6,606 nucleotides of DNA, taken from contig SLLJ01000125.1 of assembly GCA_007134165.1 (NCBI GenBank), forward strand, positions 1-6,606, given 5' to 3'. Under the pieces are notes generated by a model that did no database searches, was not told the DNA's origin, and saw only the letters and a list, made by a program, of their open reading frames with translations. This document shows positions 1 through 5,603 of the stretch, in pieces. Source of the DNA: Nitriliruptoraceae bacterium. Lineage in GTDB: Bacteria > Actinomycetota > Nitriliruptoria > Nitriliruptorales > Nitriliruptoraceae. The position numbers and the translations under genes are program-made. Within the stretch, counting starts at the first letter, position 1. Every line of letters begins with the position of its first letter.

Positions 1-30
1 ACCCGATGCCCTACGACCCGATGCCCTACG
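1..30 (+). repeat. Two tandem copies of a 15-bp unit
   Basis: ACCCGATGCCCTACG occurs twice back to back (1-15 and 16-30). Read in the lipoprotein frame it encodes the duplicated MPYDP. More copies may lie left of the window edge. If translation starts at 51, the repeat is non-coding leader. Confidence 0.7.
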
Positions 31-39
31 ACCCCAACC

Positions 40-43
40 GGAG
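40..43 (+). promoter_or_regulatory. Ribosome binding site deciding the GTG start at 51
   Basis: GGAG lies 7 nt upstream of GTG 51. Together with the compact lipoprotein signal peptide that follows, it favours this start over the ATGs at 6 and 21. Confidence 0.5.
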
Positions 44-50
44 CCCGATC

Positions 51-509
51 GTGCGTCCCGTCAAGCTCGCTGCCCTCGCGCTGTCCCTGCTGATCGTGGG
101 CGGGTGCGCCAGCACCGATGCCGCACCCGCTGAGCCCGAGGCCTCCAACCCGACCGCCACGGAGTCCAGTTCCGGGACCGAGGCGCCGGGCGTACGCACC
201 CAGCCCGCCGGAGAGGCCGCCTCGCTGCTCGACGACCCGGACGTGATCGTGCTCGACATTCGGACCCCCGAGGAGGTCGCCGAAGCGCGCCTGCCCGCCG
301 ACGTGCTCAACCTCGACTTCTACGAGGACGACTTCGCTGCGCAGCTCGCCGCGCTCGACCCGGAGGCGAGCTACCTCATGTACTGCCGGTCGGGCAACCG
401 CTCGGGGACGACCCGCGCCCTGCTCTCAGAGCTGGGGTTCCGGGACGTCGTCGACATCGAAGGCGGCATCATCGAGTGGGCCGAGGCCGGGCTGCCGCTC
501 ACCAACTGA
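51..509 (+). CDS. Rhodanese-domain lipoprotein
   Basis: Predicted lipid-anchored, extracytoplasmic single-domain rhodanese (sulfurtransferase-like) of 152 residues from the GTG at 51. That start places a basic residue pair, a hydrophobic stretch and a lipobox (VGGC, Cys19) right at the N-terminus, and it has a GGAG ribosome site at 40-43, 7 nt away. In-frame ATGs at 6 and 21 would add an odd repeated MPYDPMPYDPNRSP leader, so they are less likely, but the frame may also continue left of the window. Residues 20-55 are a Pro/Thr/Ser/Glu-rich linker. The rhodanese domain spans about 56-152: DIRTPEE near 69-75, catalytic loop CRSGNRS at 112-118 with Cys112, and the closing GGIIEWAEAGLP. The intact Cys loop suggests an active enzyme that binds sulfane sulfur outside the membrane; the substrate is unknown. 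It is the only plus-strand gene and converges on the small membrane protein gene. Confidence 0.9.
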   Translation: MRPVKLAALALSLLIVGGCASTDAAPAEPEASNPTATESSSGTEAPGVRTQPAGEAASLLDDPDVIVLDIRTPEEVAEARLPADVLNLDFYEDDFAAQLAALDPEASYLMYCRSGNRSGTTRALLSELGFRDVVDIEGGIIEWAEAGLPLTN

Positions 510-737
510 AGCCAGTGGGTCAACGAAGGGGTCGAGCACATCGAGTGGCTCGGCCCCTTGTCGTGCCGCCACGCGACCCGGACCCAGCATCGGGACCAGG
601 AAGGCGACCACACCGAGGAGGAACAGTGCGCTGGCGCTCAGCGCCCACCAGTTGCGGGAGAGCGCGCTGTCGATCAGGAAGCCGAACGAGCTGAACAGGA
701 ACAGCAGCCAACCCGCGAGTTCCCAACGCTCACGCAT
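426..737 (-). CDS. Small two-helix membrane protein
   Basis: 103-residue protein of unknown function. It starts at ATG 737 behind a very strong AGGAGGT site (744-750, spacing 6 nt), which is the main reason to believe the gene. The N-terminal half holds two predicted membrane helices, about residues 8-23 (GWLLFLFSSFGFLID) and 32-51 (ALSASALFLLGVVAFLVPML), joined by a short loop with SRNW. This resembles short YrhK-like integral membrane proteins, but I do not assign a family firmly. Residues 55-103 are acidic and Pro/Leu-rich with no recognisable domain, and the last 27 codons are antisense to the 3' end of the rhodanese lipoprotein gene. The tail may therefore be a by-product of reading through a convergent gene. 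The start lies 59 nt after the marR stop, so the two genes are probably co-transcribed. Confidence 0.75.
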   Translation of the reverse strand: MRERWELAGWLLFLFSSFGFLIDSALSRNWWALSASALFLLGVVAFLVPMLGPGRVAARQGAEPLDVLDPFVDPLASVGERQPGLGPLDDAAFDVDDVPEPQL

Positions 738-743
738 ACTGCC

Positions 744-750
744 ACCTCCT
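744..750 (-). promoter_or_regulatory. Strong Shine-Dalgarno site for the small membrane protein
   Basis: The minus strand reads AGGAGGT, 6 nt before ATG 737. It is the closest match to the anti-Shine-Dalgarno consensus in the window and supports a gene that homology alone would leave doubtful. Confidence 0.7.
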
Positions 751-777
751 CACACCCGCACAGGGCACCTGCGTGGA

Positions 778-791
778 CCGCATCGATGCGG
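778..791. promoter_or_regulatory. Perfect 14-bp palindrome between marR and the small membrane protein gene
   Basis: CCGCATCGATGCGG is self-complementary over all 14 bases. It lies 6 nt after the marR stop codon and 41 nt before the next start. With no loop it is a poor terminator; a dimeric-protein binding site or chance are both possible. Confidence 0.4.
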
Positions 792-796
792 CCGGG

Positions 797-1327
797 TCAC
801 TCAGCGCTCCGAACGAGCGCGAACAATGATTCTAGAGCTTGGGCACCCTCCGCGCCCAGCCGGCGTTCGAGATCCTGCTCGAGCTCGGCGCGGTGGGCGC
901 GGGCCGCACTGACCAGCTGGATCCCACGGTCGGTGAGCACCACCGGGCGCGGACGTCCGGTCTCCTGGCCACCGCCAGCAGTGACCAGGCCGTCGTGCCG
1001 GAGTGCGCAGACGAGCTGGTGCACGGCCTGACGGGACACCCCGAGCGCCCGGCTCAGCGCCGGCAGGCCGGTCCCGGGCGGTGCAGCGTGCTCGAGCAGG
1101 CGCAGCCGTGTCGGCGAGATCGCCGGCCAGCCGTCGGCTGACAACCGGTCACCGAGGTCGCGATCGAGCGCGTCGCCGAGGGCGTGCAGGGCCGCCGCGA
1201 GTCCACCCGGTGGTGGCCTGCTGCTCCCCGGTCGCGCCCCCGGTGCCCGGATGCCTCGACTGCTCCGGCCGGCCCCGGCCCGGGACGTGCCGCGGGCCGA
1301 ATGACGGGAGGACGGGAAAGACGCCAT
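797..1327 (-). CDS. MarR-family winged-helix transcriptional regulator
   Basis: Predicted cytoplasmic DNA-binding repressor or activator, 176 residues from ATG 1327. The winged-helix core runs from about residue 45 to the end: helix-turn-helix LPALSRALGVSRQAVHQLVCALRHDGLV at about 88-115, wing RPRPVVLTDRG at about 126-134, then the long dimerisation helix AARAHRAELEQDLERRLG typical of MarR proteins. The first 42 residues are rich in Arg, Ser, Gly and Pro and look disordered, and contain no alternative start codon. Earlier in-frame starts (ATG 1363, GTG 1384) would run through the inverted repeat at 1347-1363, which is better read as an operator. None of these starts has a convincing ribosome site, so the exact start is uncertain. 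Cys107, just after the recognition helix, is the only cysteine and could in principle sense thiols. The gene lies downstream of the MBL-rhodanese gene and upstream of the small membrane protein gene. Confidence 0.85.
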   Translation of the reverse strand: MASFPSSRHSARGTSRAGAGRSSRGIRAPGARPGSSRPPPGGLAAALHALGDALDRDLGDRLSADGWPAISPTRLRLLEHAAPPGTGLPALSRALGVSRQAVHQLVCALRHDGLVTAGGGQETGRPRPVVLTDRGIQLVSAARAHRAELEQDLERRLGAEGAQALESLFALVRSAE

Positions 1328-1346
1328 GCGGCAGGTTACGCCCACT

Positions 1347-1363
1347 GTCAATCTACTTGACAT
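1347..1363 (-). promoter_or_regulatory. Inverted repeat, candidate operator 1 upstream of marR
   Basis: The minus strand reads ATGTCAAGTAGATTGAC, an inverted repeat GTCAA-N5-TTGAC. Its edge is 19 nt upstream of the preferred marR start. The TTGACA in its right half (1351-1346 on the minus strand) also resembles a -35 box, but no TAnnnT element sits 17 nt further on. Its likeness to the site at 1433-1449 suggests a dimeric regulator, most simply MarR autoregulation. Confidence 0.55.
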
Positions 1364-1400
1364 GAGGACGCCGCAAAGCGGCACCCACCTGGACAGGCAA

Positions 1401-1471
1401 CAGCGCAGGGTAGGGAGTCGCGGACCACTGACGTCAAGGGACTTGACATTTCGGCGGGCACAGCGCAGGGT
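1401..1471. repeat. Two copies of an 11-bp direct repeat
   Basis: CAGCGCAGGGT occurs at 1401-1411 and 1461-1471 within the marR upstream region. The rest of the gene-free stretch 1328-1588 holds the two inverted repeats and the hairpin; I see no small gene in it. Confidence 0.5.
1433..1449 (-). promoter_or_regulatory. Inverted repeat, candidate operator 2 upstream of marR
   Basis: The minus strand reads ATGTCAAGTCCCTTGAC, matching the first site at 14 of 17 positions; only the three central bases differ. Arms GTCAAG and CTTGAC pair perfectly around a 3-base centre. The centres of the two sites are 86 bp apart. TTGACG at its end, followed 19 nt later by TACCCT on the minus strand, could be a weak marR promoter overlapping the operator. 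Confidence 0.55.
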
Positions 1472-1519
1472 CGCCGAGGATCACCGACCGGGCGCACCAC
1501 GCAGCGCGCACCACGCGCT

Positions 1520-1548
1520 GCGCCCCGCGCCGGGGTGGCGCGGGGCGC
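1520..1548 (-). terminator. Hairpin terminator after the MBL-rhodanese gene
   Basis: A perfect 12-bp GC stem (GCGCCCCGCGCC pairing with GGCGCGGGGCGC) closes a 5-nt loop, starting about 40 nt after the stop codon at 1589. There is no T-tract on either side, as is common for actinobacterial terminators, so this could be an intrinsic-like terminator or an RNA-stabilising hairpin. It separates the MBL-rhodanese gene from marR. Confidence 0.6.
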
Positions 1549-1588
1549 TCGCGTGCGGGGACGCGGAGACGAGGGTCGAAAGGCTTTC

Positions 1589-2980
1589 CTACGCGACCGC
1601 TTCGATCTCGAACCCGAGCTCAACGAGCCGCGTGTCGGAGTCGTCGATGAGCACCGGGGTGCGGCCGGCCCGGGTCAGCAGTGAGGTGGCAATGGAGGCG
1701 CGGTAGCCCGACGCGCAGTGGACCCAGACTTCCTTGCCTTCCGGGACCTCGGTGGCACGGCGGGACAGCTCGTGGATCGGGATGTGCTGCGAGCCGGCGA
1801 TGGCACCGCTGGCACGCTCGTCGTGGCGCCGCACGTCGAGCACGTGCACGTCATCGCTGCCGATGACCTTGGCGAGGTCCTCCAGGGTGGCGATGCGGTA
1901 CGAGCTGCGGTCCAGTCCCTGACCGAAGGCTTCGATGCCACCCAGCGCCTGCGCCGCCGGCCGGTCGATGCCCACCCGGACCATCTGGCGCTGAGCCTCG
2001 GAGACCTCCTCCTGGGTGTCGCCGACCAGCGTGATCGGCACGTTCCACGGCACGATCCAGGCGAGGTAGGTGATGAAGGAGTTACCGACCTCGACGTTGA
2101 CGGTGCCGAGCACGTGGTCCTTGGCATACGCCGTGCGCGAACGCAGGTCTACGACCCACTCGCCGACGTGGATCCGGCGGGAGAGTTCGACCGGGTCGGC
2201 TTCCAGCGCCGGGGACAGGTCGACGCCATCGGGGCCGACCTTGTTGCGCGGCGCCATGTGCGCGTAGTACCGCGGGTAGGCGTCGAGTCCCGACAGCAGG
2301 GTGGTGACGAACTCCTCCTCGTCGGTAATCGTGAGCGCGAGGTTGACCTGCTTCTGCTCGCCGATCGTCGAGGTCTCGACCCCGTACTTGGGGTCGACGT
2401 TGGAGGTCTGCTCGTCGGCGGCCGCCGAGGAACAGAACGAACCGAAGCCGTGGGTGGGCAGCACCGTGGTGTCGTCCTCGAGTTCGCTGGCCAGCCGCCG
2501 GGCCGTCGCAAACTGGTGGCGGGTCAACTCCTCGGCCAGCGAACGGGCCACGAGATCGGTGCGCCCGACCGAGCCATACAGCAGGCTGCCGCCGGTGAAC
2601 ACCGCGGTCTGCTCGCCGTCGGTGGCAACATACGAGAAGTGGGTCGGCGTGTGACCGGGGGTGTGCATCGCGCGGATCGTGATCCCACCGACCTCGACCT
2701 CGTCGCCATCGCGCACGCCGTGGAAGTCGTAGAACATCTCTTCATCGGCGTTGAGCACGTAGGTGGCACCGGTGATGCGGACCAGTTCATAACCGCCGGT
2801 GACGTAGTCGTTGTGGTTGTGGGTCTCGAAAACGTGGGTGATCTTCAGGCCGCGCGGCTCGGTGACCTCGAGGACCCGGTCGATGTCGCGCTGCGGGTCG
2901 ATGACCGCGGCCACCTCGCCGTCGGTGACGACGTAGCTGCGGTCGCCCAGCGAGGGCGTCTCGATCGTGAGGATCTCCAT
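1589..2980 (-). CDS. MBL-fold persulfide-dioxygenase-like protein with tandem rhodanese domains
   Basis: 463-residue cytoplasmic protein with the MBL-rhodanese-rhodanese layout of CstB-type enzymes, which oxidise persulfide sulfur and transfer sulfane sulfur. ATG 2980 has AAGGGAG at 2989-2995 (spacing 8 nt); the open frame extends to 3214 but that part has no domain. The MBL domain covers about 1-245: metal motif THNHNDY at 53-59 (His54, His56, Asp58), HTPGH at 106-110, FTGGSLLYGSVGRTDL at 128-143, and PTHGFGSFCS with His177. Two family positions differ from ETHE1-type dioxygenases: Tyr59 replaces the last His of HxHxDH, and Gly131 stands where an iron-binding Asp is expected. Rhodanese domain 1 (about 262-355) has GDTQEE where the Cys loop should be, so it is inactive or structural. 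Domain 2 (about 365-463) has the loop CASGYR with Cys422. A sulfur-oxidation or detoxification role is likely; the reaction is not certain. Confidence 0.9.
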   Translation of the reverse strand: MEILTIETPSLGDRSYVVTDGEVAAVIDPQRDIDRVLEVTEPRGLKITHVFETHNHNDYVTGGYELVRITGATYVLNADEEMFYDFHGVRDGDEVEVGGITIRAMHTPGHTPTHFSYVATDGEQTAVFTGGSLLYGSVGRTDLVARSLAEELTRHQFATARRLASELEDDTTVLPTHGFGSFCSSAAADEQTSNVDPKYGVETSTIGEQKQVNLALTITDEEEFVTTLLSGLDAYPRYYAHMAPRNKVGPDGVDLSPALEADPVELSRRIHVGEWVVDLRSRTAYAKDHVLGTVNVEVGNSFITYLAWIVPWNVPITLVGDTQEEVSEAQRQMVRVGIDRPAAQALGGIEAFGQGLDRSSYRIATLEDLAKVIGSDDVHVLDVRRHDERASGAIAGSQHIPIHELSRRATEVPEGKEVWVHCASGYRASIATSLLTRAGRTPVLIDDSDTRLVELGFEIEAVA

Positions 2981-3033
2981 CGGTTGTGCTCCCTTGCATG
3001 ATCGGTCGTCGGGCTCGTCACGCGGTCCAACGC

Positions 3034-3054
3034 ACCTTATGGTCCGGACATTTC
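3034..3054 (-). promoter_or_regulatory. Candidate promoter and operator of the MBL-rhodanese gene
   Basis: The 127-nt gap between the permease stop and ATG 2980 contains the perfect palindrome GTCCGGAC at 3042-3049, extended on the plus strand to GTCCGGACATTTC (3042-3054). Beside it, the minus strand reads TAAGGT (3039-3034), a TAnnnT-type -10 candidate. No good -35 box lies 17-18 nt upstream, so the promoter call is weak. The GTCyGGACATTTC word also occurs at the membrane-rhodanese promoter. Confidence 0.4.
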
Positions 3055-3107
3055 TGCTGGAGCGCCGTCCACTACCCGCGAGCGCTGATCGCACACGACC
3101 CTGCGTC

Positions 3108-4811
3108 CTACATCGGCCCCGCAAGAGTGTCGACGTCGCGCAGTCGGCACGGCGACGTCGGGGACGCGGCCAGGCAGGCCATGGCGGCCGCGGGATCGAG
3201 GTGCAGGCGGTCACGGAAGCCGACCAGCAACCCGCCGCGGCGCAGCGGCTCGGTCACGCCCTCCCGCGCACCGGCCAGGTGGAGGGTCACCCCCGCGGCC
3301 CGGCAGGCCGCATCCGCCGACACCAGCGCCTGCACCCCGGTGGCGTCCGCGGTCGGCACGGCGGTGAGATCGAGCACCAGCAGCCCGGCCGCATCGGCGG
3401 CCAGGTGCTCGTCGATCGCGTCGAGCAGCCGGACCCCGCTGGCGGGCAGCAGGTCGCCGTCGACCGCGAGCAGGTCCACCCCGGGCAGGTGCTGGGCCTC
3501 GAGCCGCAGCCCACCGACGCGCCACAGCAGCAGCAGGAAGCTCGCGGCGATCCCTACGCCGATGCCGAGCTCGACCCCGAGCAGCAGCGTGGCCAGGAAC
3601 GTGATCCCCAACGCCCACCCATCGGTGGGCTCGATGCGACTCACGTGGACGGCCTCGTGCACGTCGACGAGAGAAGCGACCGCGACCACCACGACCGCGG
3701 CGAGCACGGCCTCCGGCAGCGTGCCGAAAGCCGGGGCCAGCACCAGCAGGGCCAGCACCACCCCGGCGGCCGCGACCAGCCCGGCCAGTGGCGTGCGCGC
3801 ACCGGCTGTGTGGCTCACCGCGGTGCGCGAGAAGCCGCCGGCGACCGGGAAGGCCTGGAAGATCCCCGCTGCGAGGTTGGCCGCACCCGAGGCGATGAGC
3901 TCCTGGTTGGGATCGATGCGGTCCCGAGTGCGGGTCGCGATCGCCCGCGCGACGCTGATGCCCTCGAGGTAGGAGAGCAGGGCGATGACGATCGCGCCGG
4001 GCAGTAGGGCCAGGATCACCTCGACGGGCGCGCCCGGCAGCGTCGGCCGCGGCAGGCCCGCGGGGACGGCTCCGATGGTGCTCACGCCCAACGCCTGCAG
4101 ATCGAGCAGTGGGACGGCCGCAGTCGCCGCGACGACCAGCAGCAGCGGCACCGGCAGCCGTCGGCGCAGGCGCTTGCCGAGCACCAGCGCCGCGATTGAG
4201 ATCGTGGCCAGCGCCACCGTCGGCAGGTGGGCGTCGGGCAGCGCGGCGAACAGGGCTCCGATGCGCTCGAGCCACGACTCCGGACGGCCGATGTCGAGTC
4301 CGAACAGTCGGTCGAGTTGGCTGGTCGCGATGACGATCGCCGCCGCCGAGGTGAAGCCGCTGACCACCGGGTGCGACAGCATCGAGGTGAGCCGACCGAT
4401 GCGCAGCGCGCCGAGCAGCAGTTGGACGCCACCGACCAGCAGCGCGAGCAGCCCGGCCAGGGCGGCATAGCTCGCCGGGTCGCCGTCAGCCAGTGGTGCC
4501 AGCGTCGAGGCGGTCAGCAGGGCCACGATCGCGACCGGCCCGAACGCCAGCTGCCCGGAGGTGCCGAGCAGGGCGTAGACCATCAGCGGCACCGTGGCGG
4601 CGTACAGCCCGGTCACCGGTGGCATGCCCGCCAGCGCGGCGTAGGCCATGCTCTGGGGCACCAGCATGGCCGCGACGGTGAGCCCGGCGATGAGGTCGGC
4701 GCGTCGGGAGGCGGCGTCGGAGCGGGCGATCCAGCCGATCAGCGGAACGAACCGTCGGAGGCGCGAGGTGGCTCGTGCGGACAGATCAGGAGGCGGGGCG
4801 GGGGCGCTCAC
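3108..4811 (-). CDS. SulP-family anion permease with C-terminal STAS domain
   Basis: 567-residue inner-membrane transporter of the SulP (SLC26-like) family, whose members carry sulfate, bicarbonate or other anions. The SulP signature lies at about 57-85 (YAALAGMPPVTGLYAATVPL and following). Other conserved parts are SHPVVSGFTSAAA near 146-158, YLEGISVARAIA near 281-292, and the NQELIASG to PVAGGFSRTAV segment at about 302-332. About 10-14 hydrophobic helices fill residues 40-430. The STAS domain spans about 435-550, with LVLDLTAVPTADATGVQAL at 478-496. The start is GTG 4811, the only plausible one, with a weak GGGA upstream. The gene lies between two rhodanese genes. By context, export of sulfite or sulfate made by sulfur oxidation, or sulfate uptake, are both possible; bicarbonate transport cannot be excluded. 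It is in the same direction as its neighbours but separated by 155 and 127 nt. Confidence 0.93.
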   Translation of the reverse strand: MSAPAPPPDLSARATSRLRRFVPLIGWIARSDAASRRADLIAGLTVAAMLVPQSMAYAALAGMPPVTGLYAATVPLMVYALLGTSGQLAFGPVAIVALLTASTLAPLADGDPASYAALAGLLALLVGGVQLLLGALRIGRLTSMLSHPVVSGFTSAAAIVIATSQLDRLFGLDIGRPESWLERIGALFAALPDAHLPTVALATISIAALVLGKRLRRRLPVPLLLVVAATAAVPLLDLQALGVSTIGAVPAGLPRPTLPGAPVEVILALLPGAIVIALLSYLEGISVARAIATRTRDRIDPNQELIASGAANLAAGIFQAFPVAGGFSRTAVSHTAGARTPLAGLVAAAGVVLALLVLAPAFGTLPEAVLAAVVVVAVASLVDVHEAVHVSRIEPTDGWALGITFLATLLLGVELGIGVGIAASFLLLLWRVGGLRLEAQHLPGVDLLAVDGDLLPASGVRLLDAIDEHLAADAAGLLVLDLTAVPTADATGVQALVSADAACRAAGVTLHLAGAREGVTEPLRRGGLLVGFRDRLHLDPAAAMACLAASPTSPCRLRDVDTLAGPM

Positions 4812-4874
4812 GGCAGGATCCCGGGGTCAGCGAGCTGGGCAGGACCGGGCAGACGCAACCAGACCGAGAACCAC

Positions 4875-4920
4875 ACGAGCCGGGTCAGGTCCGGGGGGTC
4901 CCGGCCAGAACCCGGCTCGT
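4875..4920 (-). terminator. Nested hairpin between the membrane rhodanese and SulP genes
   Basis: Arms ACGAGCCGGGT (4875-4885) and ACCCGGCTCGT (4910-4920) pair perfectly over 11 bp. Inside the 24-nt loop is a second stem, CCGGG-GGGT-CCCGG (4891-4904). The structure begins 46 nt after the stop at 4967 and lies 63 nt before the SulP start. It may be a terminator or an attenuator; no T-tract follows. Confidence 0.5.
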
Positions 4921-4966
4921 TGGAAAGGTGCGGGAGAACGTGGGGAGGGAACGAGGGCGCGCGCGG

Positions 4967-5509
4967 TCAGCCGGCGGAGGCTGGCTCGGCGCTGATCCGG
5001 GGGCGGTTGTAGGGCAGCTTGGACAGCAGCATGCCCATGGCGCAGGTGTTGGTCGCCGCCGCGAAGATCTGTCCGGCGCCGACGAACGCGGCGATGAAGA
5101 TCGCCGGCTGCCACACGAAGCTGACCAGGATCGCGCTGAGCACGATCAGGCCCGCGACGAAGCGGACCTGACGCTCCAGGTCCCAGCGCATACGGTCGAC
5201 CACGACGTCGAGCCCTTCGGCCTCCCAGGCAAGCATGCCGCCTTCGAGGATCGGCAGCTCGGGGAGTCCGGCGGCGACGAGCTTCTCCTGCGCCTGGTGA
5301 GCCCGGGCGCCTCCGCGGCAGACGAGCAGGATCTCGCTCTCGCGGGCATGCTCGGCAACCGTGCCGAGGTGGGTGTCGAGCTGGTCGAGCGGGAAGTTCT
5401 TCGCGCCCGGGATGTGGACGGACTCGAACTCACCGGGCGTGCGCACGTCGATGACCGTGACGCGGTCACGGTCGACAGCGGACGGGCGGACACAGAACGT
5501 GGCGGACAT
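4967..5509 (-). CDS. Membrane-anchored rhodanese (rhodanese plus DUF2892-like tail)
   Basis: 180-residue inner-membrane sulfurtransferase with the same layout as E. coli YgaP: a cytoplasmic rhodanese domain followed by two membrane helices. ATG 5509 follows GGAGG at 5516-5520 (spacing 6 nt). The rhodanese domain is about residues 6-105: VIDVRTPGEFESVHIPGA at 19-36, catalytic loop CRGGAR at 64-69 with Cys64, and LEGGMLAWEAEGL at 88-100. Helices are at about 117-133 and 135-151. The tail NTCAMGMLLSKLPYNRP (154-170) keeps the Cys-x-M and LPYNR pattern of this family; Cys156 may be a second reactive thiol near the membrane. The enzyme probably accepts or passes on sulfane sulfur at the membrane. 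A good promoter with an embedded palindrome lies directly upstream, so it probably starts its own transcript, which may include the SulP gene. Confidence 0.92.
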   Translation of the reverse strand: MSATFCVRPSAVDRDRVTVIDVRTPGEFESVHIPGAKNFPLDQLDTHLGTVAEHARESEILLVCRGGARAHQAQEKLVAAGLPELPILEGGMLAWEAEGLDVVVDRMRWDLERQVRFVAGLIVLSAILVSFVWQPAIFIAAFVGAGQIFAAATNTCAMGMLLSKLPYNRPRISAEPASAG

Positions 5510-5555
5510 CGGGAGCCTCCAGGCAGCTTGGTACTGGGTGTGCCGTTGGTTCGGA

Positions 5556-5584
5556 ATCCTACCGCAGGTGGACCGAAATGTCCA
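5556..5584 (-). promoter_or_regulatory. Promoter of the membrane rhodanese gene
   Basis: On the minus strand, TGGACA (5584-5579; 5 of 6 to TTGACA) is followed after exactly 17 nt by TAGGAT (5561-5556), which fits the actinobacterial TAnnnT -10. This is the best-formed promoter in the window and gives a leader of roughly 40 nt before ATG 5509. Confidence 0.65.
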
Positions 5585-5592
5585 GACAATTC
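5575..5592. promoter_or_regulatory. 18-bp near-perfect palindrome over the -35 box, candidate operator
   Basis: GAAATGTCCAGACAATTC has 8-bp arms (GAAATGTC and GACAATTC) around a central CA; seven of eight arm positions pair. It covers the whole -35 box of the promoter, an ideal place for a repressor. It lies between the methyltransferase stop (5604) and the promoter spacer. Confidence 0.6.
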
Positions 5593-5603
5593 GCAAGCAT
5601 CCT

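Noticed and set aside
1355..1448. TTGACA words on the plus strand as -35 boxes for a plus-strand gene
   Set aside because: No TAnnnT element lies 16-19 nt downstream and no plausible plus-strand gene follows; they are better explained as arms of inverted repeats.
1718..3001. 427-residue plus-strand frame
   Set aside because: It is antisense to the MBL-rhodanese gene, whose domains are clear; the frame is open only because of GC-rich codon use.
2981..3214. N-terminal extension of the MBL-rhodanese protein
   Set aside because: The added 78 residues are basic and featureless and run through the candidate promoter and into the end of the permease gene; ATG 2980 has a good ribosome site.
2967..4007. 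Long plus-strand frames opposite the SulP gene
   Set aside because: The translations are low-complexity Arg/Gln/Ser-rich with no domain and mirror the permease codons.
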